Positions 44,796 to 55,266 are shown, counted from the first letter of the stretch. The stretch is 64,000 bases of DNA from Mycolicibacterium sp. ND9-15 (GCF_035918395.1 NZ_CP142362.1:1587501-1651500), one strand, 5' to 3'. Numbers and translations are program-made. Notes: a model not told the origin generated them from the letters alone.

Positions 44796-46424
44796 GTGAG
44801 CGACCAGCGTTACGACGCATCCGCCACTGTGCAGGTGCCCACCACCGCCGCGCCCGCGATCGGCCGGTCACCGCGCGTCGGCTATGTGCCCGTCCGCACC
44901 AACACGGTGCGCGACGGAATAGCGGTCGCCCTGCTCGTCGCCGCGTTGCTGCTGCCCTGGAACCTCGACTTCGGCCTCGGCGTCCCCGGCAGCGAGGGAA
45001 TGCTCTGGCTCGTCGTCGCCGTCGTGACATTGCTCGCCATCGTCGCCGCGCTGGCGCCATACGTCGGCCCGTTTCGCCTCACCGCCGCCGAACCCGACGT
45101 CCGGCGCACCAGCCGCATCCGACTGCTCGCGCTCGCCTACCTCGTCGTCGCGCTCGGCTTCGTCGGCTATCACCTCTTGGAGACCGTCCGCGCGGGCGGA
45201 ACCGGGATGGCCCCGCCGGGCATCGGCCCCGGCTTACTCGTGGGTGTCGTGGGTGGGCTTCTCGCGGCGCAGCCGCCGGTCACCAGTATCACTGTCGAGC
45301 ACAACGGTTTTCGGCGCTGGTATGCGGCTGCGCGGGTATTGGGCGTCGTGTCGGTCGCGCTCGCGACGGTGTCGGTCGCCTGGAACCTGTACTGGCGGCT
45401 GCGGTATCTGTTCGTCACCGGTGGCGAGTTCGGCGGCCCGGACGTCGCCGTCGTCGCCACCACGGTGCTCTACGGCGCCGTGGCGCTGATCGCGCTGGTC
45501 ATCGGGTCGCGATGGCTCACCGAGAAGACCGCCGCCGCGCGGCTGGCCACCTCCGCATTGGGCGCCGCCGCCGCGCTGGCCGCCACAGTGGTGTGGGTTT
45601 TCCCGGTCGGCCGTGACGTCGACGCCTTCCACGGCATCGCACAGAACACCTCGACGGCCGGCGTCGGCTACGAGGGTTACCTGTTCTGGGCGGCTGCCGC
45701 AGCGATCGTCGCCCCCACCACGCTCTATGTCGTCTTCCTGATCAAGCCGCCGACGATGGGCGCGTTCCGCTCCGCCGCGGAGAAGTGCCTGGCGCTCATC
45801 GCGTTCTGGGGGTTCGCCGCGGCCGCATGCCGCGTCGTCGACTACGTGATCGCCCTGTCGCTGGATCTGCCGCGCGCGCTCTACGACAGCGTCGCGATGA
45901 CGGCCTTCAACGTGTTCGCCGGGATCATCGCGGCGTGGCTGCTGCGCCAGCTCAGCCGGGGCGTCGACGCTCCGGCCGTCATCGCGGCATTCAGCGGAGT
46001 GCTGTTCGTCTTGACGGTCGCCAACGTCGTCATCGGCGTCGCGCTCGCCCCGCGGTACGCCGACGCGTCACCCGACACCATCTACGGCAACAACCTCGCT
46101 CAGCAGATCACCAGCACCGTCGACGTCGTGGTCTGCCTGCTGAGCCTCGCCGTGCTGCTCGCCATGTTGTTCACCGGGCCGCTGGCGGGCTATCTCATGC
46201 GTCGGCGCGAAGTGCGCGCCCCAACCGCGAAGCCACCCGAGCCCTCCGCGCCACCGACGGCAGCACGTCCGGTCCAGCCACCGAGAATTGTTCGGCTCAA
46301 CGAGGATTCTACGACGGTGCTGTCACCCCCCGAGGCCGAACAGTCCACCACCGCGCTGCGGATTCTGCGCCGTGAGCCGACTTCCGATGGGACAACTCGA
46401 ATTCCGATGCCACCGGACAACTAG
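44796..46424 (+). CDS. Polytopic membrane protein of unknown function
   Basis: 542 residues with about ten hydrophobic segments (for example IAVALLVAALLLPW, MLWLVVAVVTLLAIVAALAP, LLALAYLVVALGFVGYHLL, LIAFWGFAAAACRVVDYVIA). The cytoplasmic N-terminus and Pro-rich C-terminus are polar. It starts 114 bp from, and divergently to, the Pro/Thr-rich membrane protein; mycobacterial genomes often pair such genes, so they may act together. No transporter or enzyme motif is visible. Confidence 0.75.
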   Translation: MSDQRYDASATVQVPTTAAPAIGRSPRVGYVPVRTNTVRDGIAVALLVAALLLPWNLDFGLGVPGSEGMLWLVVAVVTLLAIVAALAPYVGPFRLTAAEPDVRRTSRIRLLALAYLVVALGFVGYHLLETVRAGGTGMAPPGIGPGLLVGVVGGLLAAQPPVTSITVEHNGFRRWYAAARVLGVVSVALATVSVAWNLYWRLRYLFVTGGEFGGPDVAVVATTVLYGAVALIALVIGSRWLTEKTAAARLATSALGAAAALAATVVWVFPVGRDVDAFHGIAQNTSTAGVGYEGYLFWAAAAAIVAPTTLYVVFLIKPPTMGAFRSAAEKCLALIAFWGFAAAACRVVDYVIALSLDLPRALYDSVAMTAFNVFAGIIAAWLLRQLSRGVDAPAVIAAFSGVLFVLTVANVVIGVALAPRYADASPDTIYGNNLAQQITSTVDVVVCLLSLAVLLAMLFTGPLAGYLMRRREVRAPTAKPPEPSAPPTAARPVQPPRIVRLNEDSTTVLSPPEAEQSTTALRILRREPTSDGTTRIPMPPDN

Positions 46425-46433
46425 CGTCCGGAA

Positions 46434-47240
46434 CTAACCCAGCAGGGGGAATCGCCGCTGCCGCGCCAACCGGTCGAGCGCGCTTTGCATTACCCCGCGC
46501 ACATGGGCGTCGACCTCATCGACGTCGGGATCGTTCCCGAACTGCGCGGCGACGTCGATCGGCTCGAGGAGTTCGGTGACGATCTTGGACGGCAGCGGGA
46601 AGTTGGCCGGGACCGTCGACGTCAGGCCGAACGGGAAACCCAGTCCCAGCGGCAGAATTTCCGTCCGGAAGCGCTTGAGGCCCAATCGCTTTGCGAGTTG
46701 GTCACCTCGGAGCAGGAAGAGCTGTGTTTCCTGACCGCCGATCGAGACCGAGGGCACGATCGGCACGCCGGCCTCGATGGCCACCCTTACGTAGCCCTTC
46801 CGGCCGTGGAAGTCGATCTTGTTCTGCGCAAAGGTGGACCGGTAGGAGTCGTAGTCGCCGCCCGGAAACACCAACACCAGTCCACTGGAGAGCAATGCCT
46901 TGACCGCATTCTGCGGACTGGCGTGAATGACACCGATCTTGCGTAGGGGTCCGGCCAGCGGCAACTTGAACAAGCCGTCGTGACCGAGGGTGTAGAGCGG
47001 TCGGTCGTAGCCCCACGTCTCGTAGAAGGCCGGGGCCAGCACGAGCACATCCGGCGTCATGGCACCGCCGAAGTGGTTGCCTACCAGCAGTGCGCCGCCC
47101 GCGGGTGGCAATGACTCCAAACCCCGCACCTCCGACCGGAACCAATACTTGGACACTGGTCCGAACACCCGTCGAGCCCGTTCGATGAACGCCGGATCCC
47201 ACTTGGCCAGGTCCGTGCTGTCGAAACCCCTGTCGCTCAT
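46434..47240 (-). CDS. Lysophospholipid acyltransferase (PlsC-like)
   Basis: 268 residues from the ATG at 47240 (MSDRGFDSTDLAKWDPAFIE); an ATG five codons upstream is an alternative. The acyltransferase motifs are LLVGNHFGGAMTPDVLVL (catalytic His/Asp region, the HFGG variant seen in mycobacterial members) and LVLVFPGGDYDSYR (FPGG motif). It should transfer acyl chains to lysophosphatidic acid or a related acceptor at the membrane. It stands between the membrane protein gene and a divergent alpha/beta hydrolase. Confidence 0.88.
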   Translation of the reverse strand: MSDRGFDSTDLAKWDPAFIERARRVFGPVSKYWFRSEVRGLESLPPAGGALLVGNHFGGAMTPDVLVLAPAFYETWGYDRPLYTLGHDGLFKLPLAGPLRKIGVIHASPQNAVKALLSSGLVLVFPGGDYDSYRSTFAQNKIDFHGRKGYVRVAIEAGVPIVPSVSIGGQETQLFLLRGDQLAKRLGLKRFRTEILPLGLGFPFGLTSTVPANFPLPSKIVTELLEPIDVAAQFGNDPDVDEVDAHVRGVMQSALDRLARQRRFPLLG

Positions 47241-47428
47241 GGCTTCCCGCTTCATTGTGTTGCAGCGCCGATATGATGATGCGCCCACGCATGTCGCCGG
47301 GCTGCCTCTATTCGCGATGTGTGTCGAACATAACCCCGGTAGGACGTTCATACGCCAGCCAAAGGACACTCTTTGTGTGGACGTTGGTCCCTTTCGAGGC
47401 CGTACAGCCCCCGCGTTAGTGTCTCGTC

Positions 47429-48613
47429 ATGACCAGACCCGAGAGCGGCAACGGTCGCGCGCGCAGACTGGCCGGTCCCTGGGACGTGGTCACGCCCTTC
47501 GTGGCGGCCCGCCAGTATCTGGCGAGCCCGCCCGGACCCGATCACCATGTGCACGAGTTGGCGGTCGCGCGCCCGACCATCGCCATCGCCAGGCAGGTTT
47601 TCCACGACGAGCTGGTCCTGCTCGGCTACCGGATGTTCCTGCCTCTTGGCGACGGGCACACAGTAGGCCGAATCGACCGCGAGGTCCGCGCGGCGCTCGA
47701 GTTCTACGGAGAACAGGGATGGTTGGACAGGCCGGAAGGATTCTTCGCCGCCCCACCTCCGCCGACCGACGTCACGGTCGCACCCTTGACGATTCGCGGA
47801 CAGCCGTTGCACCGCATCATCTTTGACAGCCAATACGAACCCTCTCCCGGCGAACCGGGCCGGGACCGCTGGTTGGGCTACACCGCGAACACCCGTGAGC
47901 ATGCGCTGCTATTGCGACACCGCGAACCGCGGCCCTGGGTGGTGTGCGTGCACGGCGCCCTGATGGGCCGGGGCTCGGTCGATCTGAGACTTTTCCGTGC
48001 CCGCCATCTGCACGAAGACCTCGGCCTGAACGTCGTGCTGCCGGTGCTGCCCCTGCACGGTCCGCGCAAGCACAAGGGCGCGGCCTTCCCGGGCCAGGAT
48101 GTGCTCGACGACGTCCACGCCGCGGCCCAGGCGGTATGGGACATCCGGCGGCTGATCTCATGGATACGCAGCCAGGAACCCGGCTCCGCGATCGGTTTGA
48201 ACGGCATGTCCCTGGGCGGCTACATCACCTCGCTGGTCGCCAGCGTCGAGGACGGCCTGGCATGTGCGGTGCTGGGCGTCCCGGTGTCCGATCTGGTCGA
48301 GGTTCTCGGACGTCACGGCGGCCTGCGGCACGACGATCCGCGCCGTCAGACGTTGGCGTTGGCCCAACCCCTCGGGCGGTTGGTCTCGCCGCTTTCGCTC
48401 ACGCCGCGAGTGCCGATGCGCGGCCGGTTCATCTACGCCGGGGTCGCCGACCGGCTGGTACACCCGCGCGACCAAGTCATGCACCTCTGGGAGCACTGGG
48501 ACAGACCCGAAATCGTCTGGTACCCAGGCGCCCACACCGGATTCTTCCGGTCGCGTCCAGTCCAGGACTTCGTCGACGACGCGCTGCGCCAGTCCGGCCT
48601 CATCGCGACGTAG
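47429..48613 (+). CDS. Alpha/beta hydrolase family protein
   Basis: 394 residues. The nucleophile elbow is IGLNGMSLGGYITSLVASV (Ser in GMSLG), with oxyanion strand WVVCVHGALMGRGSVDLRLF and a late His in YPGAHTGFF. About 150 residues precede the hydrolase core, as in a mycobacterial family of large hydrolases of unknown substrate. No signal peptide is seen. It is divergent from the acyltransferase gene, with about 190 bp between, so shared control is possible. Confidence 0.85.
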   Translation: MTRPESGNGRARRLAGPWDVVTPFVAARQYLASPPGPDHHVHELAVARPTIAIARQVFHDELVLLGYRMFLPLGDGHTVGRIDREVRAALEFYGEQGWLDRPEGFFAAPPPPTDVTVAPLTIRGQPLHRIIFDSQYEPSPGEPGRDRWLGYTANTREHALLLRHREPRPWVVCVHGALMGRGSVDLRLFRARHLHEDLGLNVVLPVLPLHGPRKHKGAAFPGQDVLDDVHAAAQAVWDIRRLISWIRSQEPGSAIGLNGMSLGGYITSLVASVEDGLACAVLGVPVSDLVEVLGRHGGLRHDDPRRQTLALAQPLGRLVSPLSLTPRVPMRGRFIYAGVADRLVHPRDQVMHLWEHWDRPEIVWYPGAHTGFFRSRPVQDFVDDALRQSGLIAT

Positions 48614-48748
48614 GGTGTTACCTCGTCGTCAAGAATTCCCGGCCGGCCGGCATTCAGACTTGAACCCTAGCAACGAGATTGCACCCAGGGTTCTGCGTTA
48701 GTAGCCAGCAGAGGTCCGACTGGCCAGAAATCGACAAGCTGAGCTTCG

Positions 48749-50086
48749 TTAGATCTCGACGGCCAGGACAGGCCACCGGTCGGGCACACCCTTCAGTTCG
48801 TGGCTGCCGCGGTCGTCGAACGAGATACCGGACCCGAGCACCAACGGTGGGATCGCACCCGACACCAGGACTTCCCCGGGTGCGGCGAGCGCCATGATGC
48901 GCGCAGCGATGTGTACCGCGATGCCGTGTACGTCGCCGTCGGCCATCTCGACCTCGCCGGTGTGCAGACCGGTGCGGATCGACAAGCCGAGATCGTCCAA
49001 CGCGTCGCGAATTGCGCACGCGCAGTTGATTGCTCGCGCCGGCCCGTCGAACGTCGCGAGCGCACCGTCGCCGGTGAACTTGACGATGTCCCCGCGAGCG
49101 CCGGCGACGTGTCGCTCGACGACGCGGTTGTGTGCGTCCAGTGTCGCCGTCCAAGCCTCGTCACCGACGGCCGCTGCGCGTTCGGTCGACCCGACGATGT
49201 CGGTGAACAACACGGTCGAGAGCACACGATTGGTCGGCGCCGCGCGCCGCACCCCGGTGAGGAAGGCTTCGATCTCGTCGAGTATGCGCTCGGCGTCTCC
49301 CGCGAACCAGGCGTTGTCGTCGCCGTCCAACGTCACCAACCGCGCCTTCGGGATCCGCTCGGCGAGATATTGCCCGTGCCCGGCATTGACGTGGCGGTCA
49401 CCGCGCCGATGCAGCAGCAGTGTCGGCACCTGGATGCTTTCGAGCGCCGGGCGCACGTCGGTGTGGTGAAACAGGTCGAGCAACGCCTTGAAATAACCGG
49501 GGCCGCCGGCGAGTCGCTCTCCGCGCGCCCACCACCGTCGCTTCGCGGCGTCGTCCGCCCAACTCGGCGCCAAATGTTCGACCACCGCACCCGTGCCGAC
49601 AGTCTCTTCGTAAAGGGCGAGATACCGCGCAAGCACAGGCTCCGGCATTCCGCTCGGATAGCCGGGACGTCTCAGGTAAGACGCGTATGCGCCCGAAAGC
49701 ACCAGTGACCGCACGCGGTGCGGATGGCTCGCGGTCAACAGCATGGCCGGGAGGGCGGACTCCGACATGGTGAAGAGCGACACGCATTCACTCGCCGCCG
49801 CGTCGAGTACCGCTATGAGTCCGTCCGTCCAGGACTGCATCGCAGGGCTTTCGCGGACCGGCACCACATCCGAACTCCCCACGCCCAGAAGATCGGTGAG
49901 GATCAGGCGGCTGAACGACGCCAGCCGGCGCAGGTGTCCCGCGACGGTGGGGTCGTCCCACAGCAGGTCGATCGGAAACGTCGCGGTAGGCACGAAGAGC
50001 AGATCCGGTCCGTTGTCCCCGACGACCTGGTAGGCCAGGTGGTAGTCGCCATCCTTCGCGTAACGGGTTTGCGGCACGGCTGCCAT
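48749..50086 (-). CDS. Class III adenylate/guanylate cyclase fused to an alpha/beta hydrolase domain
   Basis: 445 residues. The N-terminal ~275 are hydrolase-like (AYQVVGDNGPDLLFVPTATF, LFTMSESALPAMLLTASHPH with Ser in MSESA). The cyclase domain runs from about 280 and has STVLFTDIVGSTERAAAVGD (first metal Asp) and DIVKFTGDGALATFDGP (second metal Asp). This fusion is common in mycobacteria. It makes cAMP (or cGMP), possibly in response to a ligand bound by the hydrolase domain. Its N-terminal part is echoed by the relic at 39.1 kb. Confidence 0.93.
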   Translation of the reverse strand: MAAVPQTRYAKDGDYHLAYQVVGDNGPDLLFVPTATFPIDLLWDDPTVAGHLRRLASFSRLILTDLLGVGSSDVVPVRESPAMQSWTDGLIAVLDAAASECVSLFTMSESALPAMLLTASHPHRVRSLVLSGAYASYLRRPGYPSGMPEPVLARYLALYEETVGTGAVVEHLAPSWADDAAKRRWWARGERLAGGPGYFKALLDLFHHTDVRPALESIQVPTLLLHRRGDRHVNAGHGQYLAERIPKARLVTLDGDDNAWFAGDAERILDEIEAFLTGVRRAAPTNRVLSTVLFTDIVGSTERAAAVGDEAWTATLDAHNRVVERHVAGARGDIVKFTGDGALATFDGPARAINCACAIRDALDDLGLSIRTGLHTGEVEMADGDVHGIAVHIAARIMALAAPGEVLVSGAIPPLVLGSGISFDDRGSHELKGVPDRWPVLAVEI

Positions 50087-50426
50087 GACTTGAGCATGCC
50101 ACCCGGACGGACGCGAACCGTCGTTTGGCGGAGCGGCAGAGGCTACCGGAATGCGACGACTCCCCGGCCCATAAGGACACTGAGCCCGCTTGACCGCAAC
50201 GACGGCCCCGACTCAGGTGGTGATGACCCGGCCTCGCAGCCACTGCGGTGGCCGCGGCAGCCGCAGATGCCGGGACAATATATTCCATGCTCGTAACTAA
50301 AAACGTCCGGACCGCGGTGGTCGCACCGAATCACTTCTGAGCTAACCACTCCGTCAATTTTTCCCGGGCTACTCGGCTCCCTGCTCCCTGCGCGCTTGGT
50401 CACGATCTGGACCCCGGTTACGTATC
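50087..50426. other. Intergenic region of two divergent genes
   Basis: 340 bp without a gene. An AT-rich patch near 50275-50285 (CAATATATTCC) is the best promoter-like -10 region. Nothing else structured was seen. Confidence 0.4.
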
Positions 50427-51272
50427 GTGGCGACCGTGGACACGCCTGCACCCGGCCGGTCCGATGGCGGTTCCAGGATCAGCCGCCGCCGACTTCTGCG
50501 ACTCGCGGGAACCGCCGGACTGGCCGCTGCGGCCCTCAGCGCTTGCCAAGCACCACCTGCCTACCGGCGGACAGCCACCTCATCCCCTGTTCCGCCTACG
50601 ACCAGTTCCACACCCCCCGCGGCGGCCAGTCCGCCGCCATTGTCAACGCCGGCGCCGACACCCGAACCTGCCCTCTCACAAGCGTCCCGTGTGGTGCTGT
50701 GCCGGGACGCCTGGGGCGCCAAGCCGGCGCGGCCCGGCGGCCGACCGAACCCGCTCAGTCGCATGACCATCCACCACACCGCCGTCATGCTCGGCGACAA
50801 CAGCAACGCGCCGGCCCGGCTCCGCCAGCATCAGCACTACCACCAGGACTCGAAGGGCTGGATCGACATCGCCTATCACGTCAGCGTGGATCGCGACGGC
50901 AACCTCTACGAGCTCCGGAATCCCGCGCTTGTCGGCGACACCGCGACCAGCTACGACCCGACTGGGCATTTTCTCGTCGTCTGCGAAGGGAACTTCGACG
51001 AGGAACAGGTGACGGAGGCTCAGTTGAACGGAGCCGCCCTGGCGTTCGCATGGGCGGCCACGAGGTACGGCATCCCGACGGCGACGCTGCAGGGTCACCG
51101 AGACGCAAGCCACGACACCTCCTGCCCGGGCGCCAACCTGTACGAGCACGTCGTTTCCGGTGACCTCAGACGTCGCATGGACAACCTGCTGGCCGCCGGC
51201 CCCGTCGATCTCGTCACCGTCTGTGGGCCCGAGGCGAATCAGGCCGTCGCCGACATCGAAGCAGGCTTCTAA
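50427..51272 (+). CDS. Exported N-acetylmuramoyl-L-alanine amidase (PGRP/Amidase_2)
   Basis: 281 residues from a GTG. A twin-arginine leader (SRRRLLRLAGTAGLAAAALS) ends in AC, a probable lipoprotein site, and a Pro/Ser-rich linker follows. The amidase domain has CRDAWGA, MTIHHTAVMLGDN (zinc His), AYHVSVDRDGNLYELRN and GHRDASHDTSCPGANLY (zinc His and the conserved C/P pair). It cleaves the amide between muramic acid and L-Ala in peptidoglycan. It stands alone, 105 bp before the mmpL gene. Confidence 0.92.
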   Translation: MATVDTPAPGRSDGGSRISRRRLLRLAGTAGLAAAALSACQAPPAYRRTATSSPVPPTTSSTPPAAASPPPLSTPAPTPEPALSQASRVVLCRDAWGAKPARPGGRPNPLSRMTIHHTAVMLGDNSNAPARLRQHQHYHQDSKGWIDIAYHVSVDRDGNLYELRNPALVGDTATSYDPTGHFLVVCEGNFDEEQVTEAQLNGAALAFAWAATRYGIPTATLQGHRDASHDTSCPGANLYEHVVSGDLRRRMDNLLAAGPVDLVTVCGPEANQAVADIEAGF

Positions 51273-51376
51273 CGCCGTGGACTCTCGATCACTCGATCCA
51301 GCGCATCGATGGGCGGATCGCCCGACGAACTACTTCTCCACCGTGACGTGAACCCGCGGCCCTACGGCACCGTGAA

Positions 51377-53686
51377 TTGATAGAGAGCCTCTCACCCCTT
51401 ACGGGATCGGAGACCGCCCTGCTCTACCGGATCGCCCGACTGGCCCTTCGCGCGCCCCGCACCGTCATCGTGCTGGCGGCGCTGCTGATGGTCGCGCTCG
51501 GCGTGCTCGGCGTCCCAGTCGCCGGCAAACTGTCGCCCAGCGGGTTCCAGGACCCGGACTCCGACTCGTCGCGTGCCACCCAGCTGCTGACCGACAAGTT
51601 CGACCAGGGCGACGTGCAACTGCTCATCACCGTCTGGTCGCCCGACGGCGTCGACAGCCCCGCCGCCAGGACAGCGGGCATCGACATCGTCGACCAGTTG
51701 ACCCGGTCCCCGCACATCGCGAACCTCACCTCACCGTGGACCGTGCCGCCCGCGGCCGCCGCCGAACTCATCAGCAAGGACCGCACCTCGGGTCTTATCG
51801 TCGCGGGCATCGTCGGCGACGAGGCCGCCCAGCAGCGGCACGCCAAGGAGCTCACCGAGCGGCTCGACCGCGACGGCGTCACCGTCCGCGCGGGCGGCGT
51901 CGCGATGGTCAACGTGCAGCTCACCGCCCAGTCCCAGCGCGACCTGGTGGTGATGGAATCGCTGGCGATTCCGCTGAGCTTCCTGGTCCTGGTGTGGGTG
52001 TTCGGCGGCCTGCTGACGGCTGCGCTGCCCGTCGCCGTCGGCATCATGGCGATCGTCGGCGCGCTGGCCGTCCTGCGGATCGTCTCCTTCGGCACCGACG
52101 TGTCGATCTTCGCACTGAACCTCACCACCGCGATGGGCCTCGCCCTGGCCATCGACTACACGCTGCTGATGATCAGCCGCTACCGCGACGAGCTGGCCGA
52201 CGGCGCGTCCTTCGACGTCGCGCTCACCCGCATGATGACCACCGCCGGCCGCACCGTCGTGTTCTCCGCGACGACCGTCGCGCTGTCGATGTCGGTCCTG
52301 GTGCTGTTTCCCATGCACTTCCTCAAATCGTTCGCCTACGCCGGCGTGGCCACCGTGGCGTTCTGCGCCGCCGCCGCCCTCGTGGTTACCCCCGCCGGGT
52401 TGGTGTTGCTCGGCCGTCGCATCGACGCGCTGGACGTCCGCCGCCTGGCCCGCCGTCTCCTCGGCCGACGAGAACCCGAGCCGCGACCCGTCGAGCAACG
52501 GTTCTGGTACCGGTGCGCCACCTTCGTCATGCGCCGGGCCGTTCCGCTCGGGTTGGCCGGCGTCACGCTCCTGGTCCTGCTCGGCCTGCCGTTTCTCGGC
52601 GTGCGGCCGGGACTGCCCGACGACCGCGTCCTGCCCAAGAGCGCCTCCGCGCACCAGGTCGGCGACCAGCTGCGCAACGACTTCGCCACCAACACCGACA
52701 CCGCCGTCACCATCGTGCTGCCCGACGCGGCGGGCGTCACCGCCGACGAGTTCAGCGCCTACGCCACCGCGCTGTCCGAGGTGCCCGACGTGTCGGCCGT
52801 GTCCGCGCCCACCGGGACATTCGTCGGCGGGCGCCTCGTCGGCCCACCCTCGTCGCCCGCGGGTCAGGCCGAGGGCAGCGCGTTCCTCACCGTCGACAGC
52901 GCTGCCCCGTTGTTCTCCGACGCCTCCGAAACCCAACTCGACCGCCTCGACGCGGTGCCGGCGCCCGCCGGCCGCGACGCCCTGCTGACCGGCACCGCCG
53001 CCACCAACAGTGACAGCATCGACGCCATCACCACCCGGCTGCCGCTCGTGCTGTGCCTCATCGCGACCATCATGCTGGCCCTGCTGTTTTTGCTGACCGG
53101 AAGCGTCGTGGTACCGCTCAAAGCGCTTGTGCTGAACGTCCTTTCGCTGACGGCCGCGTTCGGGGCCATGGTGTGGGTCTTTCAGGACGGCCACCTCGGC
53201 GCGCTGGGGACCACGCCGAGCGGCACGCTCGTGGCCAATGTTCCGGTGTTGTTGTTCTGCATCGCCTTCGGCCTGTCGATGGACTACGAGGTCTTCCTCG
53301 TCTCGCGGATCCGCGAGTACTGGCTGCGGTCGGGCCGGACACGAGCAGACAACGACGAGAGCGTCGCGCTCGGCATCGCCCACACCGGGCGGGTCATCAC
53401 CGCGGCCGCGCTCATCATGTCGATCTCGTTCGCCGCGCTGATCGCCGCCAACGTGTCGGTGCTGAAGCTGTTCGGCCTGGGGCTGGCGCTGGCCGTCCTG
53501 GTCGACGCGACCCTGGTGCGGATGGTCCTGGTGCCCGCCTTCATGCACCTGATGGGCGGATGGAACTGGTGGGCGCCCGGCTGGCTGGCCGCGCTGCACC
53601 GCCGCCGCGGGCTGCGCGAGAATCCCGACGCCGCAATCGAACCCCGCGACGTCGTTGAACCAACGACCCCCGGTGGCCGTGCTTAG
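51377..53686 (+). CDS. MmpL-family RND lipid transporter
   Basis: 769 residues from a TTG start (no better ATG/GTG precedes the first helix). Twelve membrane segments in two halves, each with the proton-relay Asp-Tyr pair: LAIDYTLLMISRYRDEL and LSMDYEVFLVSRIREYW. Two periplasmic domains are present. MmpL proteins export lipids and siderophores to the cell envelope. The stop is 3 bp before the type III PKS start, so it is very likely co-transcribed with and dedicated to that cluster's product. Confidence 0.93.
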   Translation: MIESLSPLTGSETALLYRIARLALRAPRTVIVLAALLMVALGVLGVPVAGKLSPSGFQDPDSDSSRATQLLTDKFDQGDVQLLITVWSPDGVDSPAARTAGIDIVDQLTRSPHIANLTSPWTVPPAAAAELISKDRTSGLIVAGIVGDEAAQQRHAKELTERLDRDGVTVRAGGVAMVNVQLTAQSQRDLVVMESLAIPLSFLVLVWVFGGLLTAALPVAVGIMAIVGALAVLRIVSFGTDVSIFALNLTTAMGLALAIDYTLLMISRYRDELADGASFDVALTRMMTTAGRTVVFSATTVALSMSVLVLFPMHFLKSFAYAGVATVAFCAAAALVVTPAGLVLLGRRIDALDVRRLARRLLGRREPEPRPVEQRFWYRCATFVMRRAVPLGLAGVTLLVLLGLPFLGVRPGLPDDRVLPKSASAHQVGDQLRNDFATNTDTAVTIVLPDAAGVTADEFSAYATALSEVPDVSAVSAPTGTFVGGRLVGPPSSPAGQAEGSAFLTVDSAAPLFSDASETQLDRLDAVPAPAGRDALLTGTAATNSDSIDAITTRLPLVLCLIATIMLALLFLLTGSVVVPLKALVLNVLSLTAAFGAMVWVFQDGHLGALGTTPSGTLVANVPVLLFCIAFGLSMDYEVFLVSRIREYWLRSGRTRADNDESVALGIAHTGRVITAAALIMSISFAALIAANVSVLKLFGLGLALAVLVDATLVRMVLVPAFMHLMGGWNWWAPGWLAALHRRRGLRENPDAAIEPRDVVEPTTPGGRA

Positions 53687-53689
53687 AGA

Positions 53690-54760
53690 GTGAGCACCTT
53701 GAGCGTCATCGCCGGCGTGCACGGCGCGTTGCCGCCGCACCGGTACAGTCAGCAGGAGATCACGGACCGGTTCGTGCAGGTCTCGCCCTTCGCCAATTAC
53801 GAAGCCGTGGTGCGCGCCCTGCACGCCAGCGCCCAGGTCGACAGCCGCCACGTCATCCTGCCGATGGACGACTACCTGACCCTCGGCGACTTTGGCGAAA
53901 CCAACGAACTGTTCCTCGAACACGCCGTCGAGCTTGGGTGCCAGGCGCTCTCGGGCGCGCTCGACGACGCCGGGTTGCAACCCGCAGATGTGGACCTGAT
54001 CGTCACGACGACGGTGACCGGCGTGGCCGTGCCGTCGCTGGATGCGCGCATCGCCGGGCGGCTCGGCCTGCGTCCGGACGTACGGCGGGTGCCGATCTTC
54101 GGGCTGGGCTGCGTGGCAGGCGCCGCAGGCGTGGCGCGCCTGCACGACTACCTGCTCGGCCATCCCGACGACGTCGCCGCGCTGGTGTCGGTCGAGCTGT
54201 GCTCGCTGATGTTCCCGGCCGCGCAGCCCACGATGGCCGCCCTGGTCGGCAGTGCGCTGTTCGCCGACGGCGCCGGCGCGGTCGTCTCGGTGGGTTCATC
54301 TCGCGCACAACGGATTCGGGCGAGTGGACCGGATGTGGTGGCCACTCGCAGCCGGCTCTACCCCGACTCGTTGGGCACCATGGGCTGGGACGTCGGCCCG
54401 TCGGGCTTTCAGCTGGTGCTCTCGCCCGATCTGCCCGGCCTGATCGAGCGCTACTTCGCCGACGACGTCACCAGCTTCCTCGCCGAGCACGACCTGACCG
54501 TCGGCGACATCGGCTCGTGGGTGTCGCACCCCGGCGGTCCGCGGGTACTCGAGGCGATCACGGCCACGCTGGACCTCGATGACGCCGCGCTCGAATTGTC
54601 GTGGCGCTCACTGGCCGAGATCGGCAACGTGTCGTCGTCGTCGGTGCTGCACATCTTGCGCGACGCCCGCGCCAAGCCGTCCCCCGCCGGCACGCCGGGG
54701 TTGATGATGGCGATGGGGCCGGGCTTCTGCGCGGAGCTGGTGCTGCTGCGCTGGCGCTGA
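53690..54760 (+). CDS. Type III polyketide synthase
   Basis: 356 residues from a GTG. The Cys-His-Asn triad is exact: Cys141 in [12 protein letters not shown], His280 in [12 protein letters not shown] and Asn313 in [11 protein letters not shown]. The GPG loop [16 protein letters not shown] near the end is also present. It condenses an acyl-CoA starter with malonyl-type extenders, giving pyrones or alkylresorcinols. It is the second gene of a four-gene unit with an MmpL upstream and two tailoring enzymes downstream. Confidence 0.95.
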   Translation: MSTLSVIAGVHGALPPHRYSQQEITDRFVQVSPFANYEAVVRALHASAQVDSRHVILPMDDYLTLGDFGETNELFLEHAVELGCQALSGALDDAGLQPADVDLIVTTTVTGVAVPSLDARIAGRLGLRPDVRRVPIFGLGCVAGAAGVARLHDYLLGHPDDVAALVSVELCSLMFPAAQPTMAALVGSALFADGAGAVVSVGSSRAQRIRASGPDVVATRSRLYPDSLGTMGWDVGPSGFQLVLSPDLPGLIERYFADDVTSFLAEHDLTVGDIGSWVSHPGGPRVLEAITATLDLDDAALELSWRSLAEIGNVSSSSVLHILRDARAKPSPAGTPGLMMAMGPGFCAELVLLRWR

Positions 54761-54762
54761 CG

Positions 54763-55266
54763 ATGCTCTGGTACGGGTTGTTGATCGCCGCGGTGGCCGT
54801 CGAACGGCTCGCCGAACTCGTTGTGTCGCGGTGTAATTCGACGTGGAGTCGGGAGCACGGTGGTGTGGAGTCTGGAACCGGCCACTATCCCGCCATGGTC
54901 GTCCTGCACACGGGGTTGCTGGCGGGCTGCCTGGTGGAAGCGTCGTTTCGGCCGTTCGTACCGGCGTTGGGCTGGCCGATGCTCGCGCTCGTGTTGGCCG
55001 CCCAGGGGTTGCGGTGGTGGTGCATCGCCACACTCGGCCGGCAGTGGAACACCCGCGTCGTCGTGATCCCAGATGCGACCAAGATCACCCGCGGGCCGTA
55101 TCGCTATGTCCCGCACCCGAACTACGTCGCGGTCGCCATCGAGGGGTTGGCGCTACCGCTGGTGCATACCGCCTGGGTCACCGCGGCGGTGTTCACGGTG
55201 CTCAACACGGCGCTGCTGCGGACGCGTATCCGGGTGGAGAATGCGGCGCTGGGCGCCCTCCGATGA
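54763..55266 (+). CDS. ICMT-family methyltransferase
   Basis: 167 residues, 2 bp after the PKS stop. A small membrane protein with about four helices and the isoprenylcysteine carboxyl methyltransferase-like C-terminus (VIPDATKITRGPYRYVPHPN, then YVAVAIEG), including the conserved RHPxY-type motif as VPHPNYV. In the srs-type phenolic-lipid pathways the equivalent enzyme (SrsB) O-methylates the alkylresorcinol. ATGA overlap with the next gene shows coupling. Confidence 0.9.
   Translation: MLWYGLLIAAVAVERLAELVVSRCNSTWSREHGGVESGTGHYPAMVVLHTGLLAGCLVEASFRPFVPALGWPMLALVLAAQGLRWWCIATLGRQWNTRVVVIPDATKITRGPYRYVPHPNYVAVAIEGLALPLVHTAWVTAAVFTVLNTALLRTRIRVENAALGALR

Noticed and set aside
51731..54163. 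Long minus-strand open frame of 810 codons opposite mmpL
   Set aside because: His/Gln/Gly/Arg-rich antisense shadow of the MmpL and PKS genes, with no recognisable domain.
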